Source of the DNA: Plakobranchus ocellatus
Taxonomy: Eukaryota; Mollusca; Gastropoda; Plakobranchidae
NCBI GenBank assembly: GCA_019648995.1
Contig: BLXT01005797.1
Location: forward strand, 11,209-33,496
Reading direction: 5' to 3'
DNA: 22,288 nt
How positions within the stretch are numbered: position 1 is the first letter of the stretch; each line of letters opens with the position of its first letter. A program made the translations under genes and the position numbers. The notes beneath the pieces were generated by a model. The model did not search any database. It worked only from the letters and a program-made list of their open reading frames with translations, and was not told the origin of the DNA. Shown piece after piece: positions 9,230-17,912 of this stretch.

Positions 9230-10850
9230 CTGATAGCAGGGTAGGCTGGAGCTTTTCAATTTTTCTTGCATAATTTTTTGTGTTTTATGGTGAATGTTTT
9301 TTTTCATCCTTTAAATTATGTACAACTCCCAGCGCCTGTGCCTTTGGCTCATCCTCTCGAAAGTCCTCAATCATCAAAGTAATCATATGTGGATGTCTGC
9401 ACAATTTTAATCTCGGTACAATTCATTTGAAACCCACGCGCCAATGTGATCTATTTCTCCTCTCTGTCTGAACTGATCAAACTGTGCACTGTGGCAGCAA
9501 TATTCTTCCCTAGGGTGCTCCTTAAAAAATTATATGTATCCCCTCTCTTCTTGAAAAATAAAGACGAAGGAATAATACAAACAATTTGAAAATATATTGT
9601 GGAATTGTGTAGTATTCTATACAATACAGGACAAACTGCCTGATTCAGTAAGACCATGCAGCCAGCAGCAAGACCTGTCCAAAGTTCCTGGAAGAACAAG
9701 CCATTCTTCGCTACAAAGCTGAGAATGGCGGTACGTTCCAGCAAGCTCGTAAGGCAGTAGATTCTGATAACCATATCCATTTGGATATATGATGTGTTCA
9801 CCTGGAGTCAGATCAGACAAAAAAAAATCAGACAAACAAGAGGCAGATTCATTTGCAGTCAAGGCACTTTCACATTCATTTCAGACATAACATGCACAAT
9901 ATTTGCTCTTTAGATCATACCCTGTAAAATTGTGTACACACAATTTCGTTTTATCGTATAAAGCAGATGCATTTGTACGTGGACATAGCAGAACGGATTG
10001 CAGGTCTAGGGCAATACTTTTGATTTTGGGACTGCCCATGCATTTTTCTTTGCCTGCTATCTTTACATTTGCACACGTCTAACTCTCAAGCAATGTTCAT
10101 TGTATGCTCCCTCTACCACATTTCCCTCCTCAAAACCCACACAAATATCACACCTATCTTTTCATAGCATTGAACTACTCCTTAAACTTGAAGGTAGAGA
10201 GTACTTTGGCCCCCTCAGACTCACACTTTTCTTTATCCAAAAGATACGCTGCCTGTAGGCTCTGATAAATAGTTTCTTAATATAACTTACTGGATCCCAT
10301 CCGGCAATAGCGAGATGGCAAGTTGGGCAGATCGCGAAGGAATTGTTTAAGTGCCATGGATTCTGTAGTCATCCTTTTTCTCTTAAGTGGAACCTCACCC
10401 TCTATGCTACACCCAAACCACATGTGAGGACATTGTGCACCCACCAGTTGTAGAGTCCTGTCGTGCTTCAAAAGAAAGTCTTACAGACTTTGAAACTGGC
10501 CCCATTCACCTGCAGATGGTATTTCATGGACCATTATGATCTTCTGCTCTTTCCGTCCTCTTTCTCTACAGGCTGGACACAGTCAACCAACCCTTTAATA
10601 AAATCAGCTATTTCTGAGTTTGATAACGTCCAAATATAATTAAACGCCTCCTTTTGGTCCGTCGTCAGTCATCTTTTCACAATTTTCTTTTTTTTGCAAC
10701 CACACCTTTCCCCAATCTTTTTTGCTAGGTTTTGTTACTTCTTCAAAAATTCTCACATAATTATATTTTCTTCCGATATACTCCAATCCACTCTCTCTTT
10801 TTGTTTTTTTTTATCGTTGCCTTCTATTTCTCTGGCCGTCTCTTTCTCTT
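9230..10850 (-). pseudogene. Transposase-like relic, copy B, with an insertion
   Basis: This is a second decayed member of the transposase-like family represented by copy A, but of a different subfamily. In minus-strand order: GLEYIGRKYNYVRIF and KKENCEKM (10820-10680); EAFNYIWTLSNSEIADFIKG (about 10655-10595); KYHLQVNGASFKVCKTFF (about 10530-10475); MTTESMALKQFLRDLPNLPS (10375-10315) and RYCRMGSSKLY (10315-10283); one stop, then ETIYQSLQAAYLLDKEKC; SIALDLQSVLLCPRTNASAL (10022-9960); KTKLCVHNFTGYDL; LTANESASCLSDFF; GEHIIYPNGYGYQN (9797-9757); and, beyond an intervening block at about 9480-9755, HPHMITLMIEDFRE and AQALGVVHNLKDEK (about 9415-9305). The DLQ aspartate is kept. The second acidic position, usually within an SDG-type motif, reads PNG here, so that Asp appears lost. 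At least three frameshifts and two stops make it non-functional. The intervening block includes a repeat shared with 11896-12024. Confidence 0.65.
9524..9651 (+). repeat. 130-bp dispersed repeat, copy 1 (inside transposase relic)
   Basis: This copy aligns along its whole length to 11896-12024 in the same orientation at roughly 85% identity by eye. Both begin AAAAAATTATATGT and end ATTCAGTAA; shared blocks include TCTCTTCTTGAAAAAT, AAGACGAAGGA and GTGGAATTGTGT. It sits between the YQN motif and the C-terminal domain of transposase-like copy B, so it looks like part of a secondary insertion. I see no coding function. Confidence 0.8.
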
Positions 10851-11461
10851 TCCCTTGATGTAGTCGCACTTGCATAGGAATCTCCAGCTCAAGTACTGAT
10901 GAAAAAAAAAAAAAAAGAGAGGAAACATTTAATGTCCATAATTAAATACATATTTGTTTATTTTATATGCTTTTTACATATTTATTTGTGCTAACAACTC
11001 GGATGGAACCTACCCAAGAGCAGACTGAGAAGACTGAACTTTCATCAGGGACTCTTTTTCACAATTATTTATTTGTACGTTCACCACTAGCCAATTTCCT
11101 GAGTACTCAGGTGCAATTTAGACTGCTCGAATAAATAGCTGGAAACAAAATACACAATAAAAAGGATGCACAAGTACAAATTGTATCAGAGTCAATCAGC
11201 AAATTCATTTACTGTGTTTTCACGTTCCTTATGGTAAATTGAAGTATTTACTGCAGTGCTAAACAAAATAAGAAAAAGAAAAAAAGAAAAGAAGGACCAT
11301 TAAAACAATAAGAAAGAAAGCAAGACCTGTAGATCATTGCCAGATAACACACAAATAAAAATATCACAATTAGAAGTATGCTCACTCAAAAACAGTTATT
11401 TCAGTGTCTTTTTCACATACTGAGTCTGAAAAAAATGACTTAATTCCTTTTTTAAAAAATA
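10851..11461. other. No gene seen
   Basis: AT-rich sequence with an A15 tract (10902-10916) and a purine-rich AAAGAAAAG stretch near 11270-11320. No coding motif is visible. It separates transposase-like copy B from the minisatellite. Confidence 0.5.
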
Positions 11462-11572
11462 ATGTCTAACATAAATTGTGAAAACATACCTCTCATTCTC
11501 TCGGGATGGGAACTGACTTCTGTACTGTTCTATAATTGTGGAGGTACTATAGTGGAACCTTCAACATTAATA

Positions 11573-11869
11573 GATTCTGGTGTGAGTCCTGTAGTGGCAG
11601 ATTCTGGTGTGAGTCCTGTCGTGGTAGGTTTTAGTATGAGTCCTGTAGTGGCAGGTCCTGGTGTGAGTCCTGTAGTGGCAGGTCCTGATGTGAGTCCTGT
11701 AGTAGCAGGTCCTGGTGTGAGTCCTGTCGTGGCAGGTTCTAGTGAGAGTCTTGTCGTGGCAAATTCTGGTGTGAGTCCTGTAGTGGCAGATTCTGGTGTG
11801 AGTCCTGTAGTGGCAGGTTCTGGTGTGAGTCCTGTAGTAGCAGGTCTTGGTATGAGTCCTGTCGTGGCA
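11573..11869 (+). repeat. 27-bp minisatellite, 11 units
   Basis: Eleven tandem units of 27 bp built on GGTGTGAGTCCTGTAGTGGC plus a 7-nt variable link. Because 27 is divisible by three, the array stays open on the plus strand as nine-residue repeats of the form GVSPVVAGS within a 144-codon ORF (11462-11896), and also on the minus strand (11887-11567, a Thr/His/Arg/Cys-rich repeat). Units differ mainly by single substitutions: GTAGTGG/GTCGTGG/GTAGTAG, and GG/GA/AG/CT changes at the link. The 37 residues before the repeat show no signal peptide or known domain, so coding is possible but unsupported. The array ends 27 bp before the second copy of a dispersed repeat. Confidence 0.95.
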
Positions 11870-11895
11870 GGTTCTACTGCATGGCATGCACCATG

Positions 11896-12024
11896 AAAAA
11901 ATTATATGTGTATCCGCTCTCTTCTTGAAAAATGAAGACGAAGGAGAAATACAAAGGATTTGAAATATATCGTGGAATTGTGTGGTATTCCATATAATAC
12001 AAGGTAAACTGCCACATTCAGTAA
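11896..12024 (+). repeat. 130-bp dispersed repeat, copy 2 (next to minisatellite)
   Basis: Direct-orientation partner of 9524-9651, about 85% identical by eye with one 2-nt and one 1-nt indel. It begins immediately after the open frame that contains the minisatellite. The other copy lacks the minisatellite on its left, so the shared unit ends at the AAAAAATTATA boundary or the array is a later expansion. Minisatellite-bearing non-autonomous elements are known from molluscs, but I cannot assign this to a named family. Confidence 0.8.
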
Positions 12025-12862
12025 ACTTTTTAGGATATCATGTATATTTCTATCAGTTTTTCTTTTTAATAAAATAAATATTGTGCACTGTGATTTTTTT
12101 AATATCTCAAGGAACTTGCATATTGGAAAAGTTTTTAAAACTACATGTATGAACGTTTTTAATGTTTGAGCTATTGACGATGTTCATTTTTGGTTCTTCT
12201 GGTGGTTTATTTGTATTGATAATTTGAAATTTGCTGTAATAAAATGTTTAAAATACGTTATCCCTGTTATGCTAGCTCCTCTACAGTTCAGAGCAGAGCA
12301 AATCGAAGTTTGTGCTGTTCATGCAATGGCAACGAAGATCAATGTGCGTTTTTATGTTCAATTTGAGATGGATTGCTTTGCCAAATAAAAAGTTGTTGTT
12401 AAAAAAACAGAAAAAAAAAGCTAAAAATATATTGAGCATATAAATTAAGAGCTGTGACATCTGTTCACACACACACACAATATTATATATAAAATGGAGC
12501 TAGGCCAACAAATGATCGAACAGGAAAATCTCAAAAAATACACAACCAGATACATAAAAATTGGCATTTAGGTTAAAAAAATGGGAAGTTGGGAACGGGG
12601 GCTTACAACTGTCGGCGATTGAAGTCGGAAAAAATTTCAAGTTTTTGAGTTGTGGGCATTTTTTCTGATTTGTTTATTCTGTTTGTTTATTTTTTAGCTT
12701 TGCGCAAATATTAATAGATTAGGGAATACCTCGGCATCTCATTTTATTCATTTGGCGCGCATGATGTTATTTACATCTAGATTTTAGGGTTGTCTTAGAT
12801 CTAAATGTTTAAAGCGGCATCTCATGTCGACGTTTGGATGATTTGTTCTACATGTATATTTA
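12025..12862. other. No gene seen
   Basis: AT-rich non-coding sequence. AATAAA near 12239 and a short CA/AC tract at 12468-12479 are the only notable motifs. I see no ORF with a recognisable product. Confidence 0.55.
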
Positions 12863-13037
12863 CTCTCTCTCTCTCTCTCTGGTGGTTTTTTATATAGCCA
12901 GTCCACAACAAGGTAATCTCAGGCTTTCAGGCCCTCTTTCACGCCAGGTCGCCAGTGGCGGGGCTCGAACCCGCGACAGAAGGGTACCTGCATATCTCAG
13001 GCCGGACTCGCTAGCCACTGAGCCATCAACGCCCCTT
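12863..13037 (-). mobile_element. tRNA-derived SINE with (AG) tail
   Basis: Read on the minus strand, the element starts at or just beyond 13037 with GGGGCGTTGATGGCTCAGTG. It has an A box TGGCTCAGTGG (13025-13015) and a B box GGTTCGAGCCC (12971-12961), 43 nt apart from end to start. Both match the Pol III internal promoter consensus, as in a tRNA-derived SINE head. A non-tRNA body follows (about 12955-12885) and then an (AG)9 tail, written as CT at 12863-12880. A functional tRNA is unlikely because the cloverleaf stems do not close well and a SINE-like body follows. The 5' end is lost at an N gap. I cannot name the family. Confidence 0.75.
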
Positions 13038-13059
13038 NNNCCCCCCCCCCCCCCCCCCC
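13038..13059. other. Assembly gap (3 N) followed by C19
   Basis: Three unknown bases at 13038-13040 are followed by nineteen C, exactly at the 5' end of the SINE. The true junction is unresolved and bases may be missing. No open frame running across this point should be trusted. Confidence 0.95.
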
Positions 13060-13611
13060 TTCTCTCATTCTTTCCTCTGAATCACGTTGATGCGGTTCCA
13101 CTCACCCGATTAACGGCTTATAGTTATACAGCAACAAACATCTATCGCGAAAACACCCGAAACTTTAACGTTAAGTCTGTTGTTCCCTTCCTTTAATGAA
13201 TCATGATGTATGTGTCGCTGTGGAAGACATATTGTAACACGCTGGCTGTCTATTTTTTCAACCTTTTTAAAACTTGAAATTAAATGACTAGTTACTTCCC
13301 ATTTAATTGATCATCAGTAGCTTTAAAAAAAAGGTACGCGTTGTTATTTTAGACAACAAAAGAATAAGATTCAGGCTAAGGCCTTCCTTCTATCAATTCA
13401 TATTAATCCTTATTAATCACTGTAGAAAAAGGTTTTATTTCTTCTTAGCGGTAAATGGAACTAGTTCTAAAGAAACAAAATAATTGTAATCATTTGTTGA
13501 AAAAAAAAAAGTGGGCGTTAAGTACTCACAATACTATTTGAAAAAACCATAAAGCTACTTGATGTTGAATTTCTAGTTTGATGGGCAAGCACAGTTATTA
13601 TTATAGAGAGT
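13060..13611. other. No gene seen
   Basis: AT-rich spacer with an A11 tract at about 13500-13510. No coding motif or clear repeat was found. Confidence 0.5.
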
Positions 13612-13745
13612 GTCATGATGGTTCGGAAAAAACTCAATCTATTTGTAAGAGTGGACAAAAAAAATGATTTCTAAAAGCCCAACTTGATCCGATTCCAGTC
13701 CCAATTAACCGGATTTGCAACACAACACAAATAAATTCTAAATCC
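13612..13745 (+). repeat. Diverged dispersed repeat, copy 2
   Basis: Same-orientation partner of 487-640. The core at 13683-13708 (CTTGATCCGATTCCAGTCCC, then AATT) differs from copy 1 at about three positions; the left flank is shorter here by roughly 35 nt. No termini are identified. Confidence 0.45.
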
Positions 13746-13807
13746 ACTTTCACAAGCCTACTGCAATATATAATATTCCCCATCTTTTAATGTTTTTTTT
13801 TCCCCGT

Positions 13808-13910
13808 GAGTCAGTATCGATCGTAACAAGCCTATTTTTTAATAAAAAAAAAAAATCCCACATTTTCTTAGCCTTATTGGATATAATGGGTGTTGGACAT
13901 ATGTCGGAAG
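13808..13910 (+). repeat. Diverged local duplication, copy 1
   Basis: This copy aligns to 14389-14489 at roughly 65-70% identity by eye, from GAGTCAGTATCGATCGTAAC to GTTGGACATATGTCGGAAG. In both copies one plus-strand frame is open and gives related peptides: SHIFLALLDIMGVGHMSED here and SHIFPAFLEKTGTGHVVSQ in the partner. I do not recognise the peptide. It could be a duplicated exon remnant or two copies of an old repeat. Confidence 0.5.
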
Positions 13911-14388
13911 ATATAGATTACAAATGCGGTTGTCAATCATTGAAAATGCTTTCCAAAATCAAGGAGAATGTAAAAGAAATATTATAAATGTTATAAATTA
14001 AGAATTGATAAGGTTTTGCCATACCGCATTTTCTTTTGTTTTTTTTTGTTTTTAAATCTTTTAACAAATTTCTTCGACTGAGTGTCGGAAACCTACTGAG
14101 CAAATAGGTTTGTACGTGCACTTGTTTTCATGAGATAATGCATCGACACCAGCGACCACACTTTTTTTTTTTCATTTGAACCGAATCAAACGTTAGAAAG
14201 GGAACTGGAAGCAACCATTAATTTTCAGAGAAGAAAGAGCCTAAGGACCGTGATTGCAAACCTTGGAATCGATCGACTTCAGTTTCAGCTACAATTCAAG
14301 TATGTAAAAAATTCTTTGAAACACGGATACGGTAAGGTTGAAAGACACTATAGAAGAACTCAAATGGAGAGCAACAGCTTAAATCCTC

Positions 14389-14489
14389 GAGTTAGTTTCG
14401 AGCGCAATAAAGCCTCTCTTTTTAGTAAAACTTCGCACATTTTTCCAGCCTTTTTGGAAAAGACTGGCACTGGACACGTTGTAAGTCAG
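14389..14489 (+). repeat. Diverged local duplication, copy 2
   Basis: Partner of 13808-13910. The open frame reaches back to 14250 (80 codons). A sequence resembling a 5' splice site, GTAAGTCAG, occurs at 14481-14489 right where the similarity ends; the equivalent position in copy 1 reads GTCGGAAG and would not be a good donor. No acceptor or flanking exon can be shown. Confidence 0.5.
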
Positions 14490-14776
14490 TAAAAGACATT
14501 GGGAATATGCTTTTTATCGAAAGCGAAGTTTTCTTCATAAAATTAAATAACGATGGAAGCAAAACATACAAAAAAAAAAAAAAAAAAAAATTGAAACCTG
14601 TCACTTGATCAGGACGGGGAATTGTTTTAATCGCTTTCGCTCTTTAAGGGCCTACTTCCTTAATGAGCTAAACAAATACATGCTTAAAATACTATTCCAC
14701 ACTATTGTTTTTTTTTTTTTCTTGTTTTTCTTGTTTTTCATTACTATCGCATGAATTCGTTTGTCTGCATAGATTA
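14490..14776. other. No gene; A and T tracts
   Basis: Contains an A21 tract (14570-14590) and a T13 tract (14708-14720). The A tract could be a retroposon tail, but no element body is recognisable upstream of it. Confidence 0.5.
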
Positions 14777-14895
14777 GCCCCCGTGTGGGGCCCGGGGAAA
14801 GAATGTGCTCCAGCGTGGTTGCCGCGGGTCGTAAGAGGCGACCAGGGCAGGTTGTCGCCTATGGACTGCCTCTCGTCAGGACAAGGTGACATATG
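14777..14895 (+). repeat. GC-rich repeat core with CGTAAGAGGCGAC motif
   Basis: About 120 bp that is much more GC-rich than its surroundings, with GGGGCCCGGGG near its start, CGTAAGAGGCGAC at 14830-14842, and TCGCCTATGGACTGCCTCTC after it. CGTAAGAGGCGAC-type blocks recur in many invertebrate repeats, and I recall them near 5' ends of some non-LTR elements, but I cannot verify the family. It precedes the plus-strand LINE by about 0.8 kb. It may be an unrelated fragment. Confidence 0.45.
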
Positions 14896-15277
14896 AAGGG
14901 CTCAATGGAAAAACAGGCGATGTCACATAATCGACATTTTTAGATAATCAAAAAATAAGATTCCAAGACTTCTCTAGCAATTGTGTTAGTTATTTTGATT
15001 TTTCTTTCAGTTTTATTCAATACAATGAGCATTTCCCTGCTTGTAGGAAAAGATTTTGTTTTTATACTCATGCAATTTTTTGTTTTTTTGGCCAAATTAA
15101 AAAAAAAACATGCTCGAAACGGACATAGTCTGTTTTTCCATTTTGTTAAAATCCTTTGTTTCTTGTATCAATTTAGCTGTTCTTTAGTGTATATTTTTGG
15201 TGTAATAGATCAACACTTTTATTCTTAATTTATTATGTGTCCAGCTGTCTTTTAAATCTGACAATAGGCAGTGCCAA
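14896..15277. other. No gene seen
   Basis: AT-rich. One plus-strand frame (14983-15228, 81 codons) is very hydrophobic only because it is T-rich; I give it no coding support. Confidence 0.5.
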
Positions 15278-15485
15278 AAGCGCACCTAGTGGCTCAATCG
15301 ATAGACCACCTCCTCTCAACGAGAAGTTGTTGGTTTGAATACCAGAGGAGTCACCTAATAGTGGGATATAATCCAATCTTTCAAAGCCTATCTGAGTGGG
15401 GCTGAGTCAACCTAGTCCTGGCATACCTTTATGGTGTCGTGTGTAGCTTTATAAGATGTTAATCGAGACAATTTAGGCGAGAATA
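15278..15485 (+). mobile_element. tRNA-derived SINE, plus strand
   Basis: The head resembles a tRNA: an A-box-like TGGCTCAATCG (15290-15300) followed by ATAGACC, and a B box GGTTTGAATAC (15332-15342), 31 nt further on. The region around the B box (GTTGGTTTGAATACCAG) can form a short T-arm-like stem. A body of about 130 nt follows, ending in an A-rich stretch AATAAAAAG near 15481-15489. It differs in sequence from the SINE at 12.9 kb, so these are two families or two deep lineages. No target duplication was found by eye; the element limits are approximate. Confidence 0.65.
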
Positions 15486-15705
15486 AAAAGCCAAACCATG
15501 AACCCAACGGCAGTGAATGTGGGGGCTAACATTCGACCTCTGGACACCTTATCTTTTAAAAACTTGACACTGCATAAGGCAAGATTTAATTTTGACAGTG
15601 GTGCAGGTAAATATGCTCTTAAACAACACAATAATTGCAAACATAATCCAAGAACACACCAAAATATAACACATGCACACACACACAAACGAAAGAATAA
15701 ATAAA

Positions 15706-17190
15706 CTCACGACCTGCTGCTTATTTAAGACCATCGAGCGGATGGTGAATGACCGACTGGTCCATGTGCTTGAGTCCAGAAACCTGCTGTCAAAGGTACA
15801 GTGCAGTCAGACTGAACACCTTTATCAAAAAGGCTTTCGCCAGAAAAAAGCAAGTTCTGGCGGTTTTTTTTCGATCTAGAAAAAGCCTATGATACCACAT
15901 GGAGGTACGGACTTTTAAAAGATCTTTTGATAACCATTTTACGTATTTAAAGAAAAAATGCTTAAAAGCATTAAATTTATTGCGCGTTATGGGTCATACG
16001 GACTGGGGTGCGGATAGAGCCACCCTTCTTAAGCTTTACCGCACCCTAGTCCGGTCCAAGTTGGACTACGGCAGTGTTGTGTATGGCTCCGCAAAAAAAC
16101 ACGGTTCTGAGGGCCCTGGACCCTATACATCATCAGGGCTTTCGTATTGCCCTCGGGGCTTTCAGAACGTCATCTATCAAAAGCTTGTACGCCGAGGCTG
16201 AGAAGCCCTCTCTCGAGCATCGGCGTACCAAGCTAGCTTTTAATTATATACTAAAATTAAAATCATTACCTCGTAATCCGTGCCATGATGTTGTATTTGA
16301 AGCTCCGCTGTCTGACTTTTCTGTTGATTCAAAGTCAGAACCCAATCTTGTCGCTGATACTTTTGAGCATATTTAACAATGCTAAAATCAACCTAAATAC
16401 TATTGATAACTTACATGTCCAGTGCCCCCCACCTTGGGAAAAGCGCCAGGTTCACGTTGATATTTCTTTAACTGAACATAAAAAGGAAAATACAAGCGAG
16501 GTGGCTTATCAAAAAGAATTTTTTAGAATTAAAGAAAAATTTTCAAACCATTTTGCTGTCTACACTGACGGCTCTAAACTGGAGGAAAAGGTTGCGGCCG
16601 CAGCCTATTTTCCGGAACGCCCGGACTGCTCGAAGGCAATTGGCCTGAGAGACGGGGCATCTGTCTTCAGTTCTGAGCTCGAGGGAATAGCCCTCTGATT
16701 CACAGAAATTAAAAAACTCACCAAATACCACAAAAACTTTGTTATCTACAGTGATAGTCTGTCGGCCTTACAGGCTATCCAAAGCAAAAATTTTAAAGTT
16801 AAAGATATCAGGCGCCTGTACAATTCAATCCGAAAACGACCACTCTATGTTCACATCTCTTTTGTCTGGATTCCTGCTCACTTAGGCATCCAGGGGAATG
16901 AGAATGTGGACAAACTTGCAAAAGCGGCCCTAAATAGAGCATTATGCTAGGGAAAACTCATTTGCTGGTCCGATCTAAAACCTAAAACAAACGCTTACAT
17001 CCACTCAGTCTGGCAAAAAATTGGGATGCTGAGGGGGCAAACAAGCTCCACAAAGTACTCGCCAACTTGGGCGAAGACCTCCACAGGAGAGGTGAAGGAG
17101 CCAATAGAAAACGTGAAACGGTAATGTGTAGGCTTCGGGTGGGCCACACATGGGAAAAAAAAAGAAAATGTGAGTTCATACTTCACACAC
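15706..17190 (+). pseudogene. I/Jockey-group LINE ORF2 relic with RNase H
   Basis: These are remains of the ORF2 of a non-LTR retrotransposon (reverse transcriptase then RNase H). Order: KTIERMVNDRLVHVLESRNL (about 15727-15786, RT fingers); FRQKKAS; DLEKAYDTTWRYGLLKD (15873-15923, containing the RT motif-A Asp at 15891); then a direct jump to FDNHFTYLKKKCLKALNLL and LVRSKLDYGSVVYGSAKK (thumb region, to about 16102); then IHHQGFRIALGAFRTSSIKS (about 16117-16176); then RNase H with acidic residues at D 16567 (YTDGSK), E 16675 (SSELEG), D 16753 (YSDS) and D 16909 (ENVDKLAK); then GANRKRETVMCRLRVGHTWEK (about 17092-17156). The RT palm, including the YxDD box, is missing. Stops at 16696 and 16948 and several frameshifts make it dead. 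The I/Jockey placement rests on the RNase H domain and the RLRVGHT tail motif. It ends without a visible 3' tail. Confidence 0.82.
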
Positions 17191-17912
17191 TTCATACACT
17201 TTTCGGGTTATACTTATATTATATAGAGGGGTCAGGGGTCACAAGTAGAAAAATGCCTCTTTGTTTATGTTAGTTTGAGCAGAGATTGTTGATTATCTCT
17301 TTTGGTTTGAGGAGCAATAACAATGGCGTCTGGTGAACAATCTAGGCCTAATTCAAGCAGGAATATTTTTTATTTAGTTAATATGCTGATGATGCAGGAG
17401 ATAATGTTGATTGTTTAATAGTTATTGACAGAGAAGAATACGATGCTGATAATTATAGTGAAAGTGAAATGGCTGATGAGGATGGGTTTGTCCCTTATAT
17501 TATGGTTACAGTAGCAGTGATAGATCTCGTGACAATGGTGAGTAAGAACGTGTTGACCCAAACTAAACACATCCATTTCTAAAGAACCAGCAGATGGAAC
17601 TATATTCAGGACAGGAACATACTATGGGAAAGATGGCACAGAGTGGAGAAGTATCCCTATGACACCAAATGTTCAATCAGCAGGGGAAAATGTGACTCTT
17701 CCGCGGAATCGTGTTCCAAACACCCAGAACGCTACAAGCACTGCAGAGACTTTTGATCTGTTTGTTTCTCAAGATACCATCAAGCTTTTTGTAAAATACA
17801 CGAATGAAGAAGGCAAAAGACAGAGAGGAGACTCATGGAAAGAGACAGATAATGTAGAGATAAGAGGTCTCATCGGCATTCTGATCTTCCTTGGTGCTCA
17901 GACACAAAGTTG

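Noticed and set aside
11567..11887. Minus-strand 106-codon ORF rich in Thr, His, Arg and Cys
   Set aside because: It is the antisense reading of the 27-bp minisatellite; the unit length keeps all frames in register.
12834..13196. 120-codon plus-strand frame across the SINE and the N gap
   Set aside because: It crosses unknown bases and a C19 tract and is antisense to the SINE, so the frame is meaningless.
14983..15228. 81-codon hydrophobic plus-strand frame
   Set aside because: T-rich composition explains the hydrophobicity; the frame has no motif and no partner exons.
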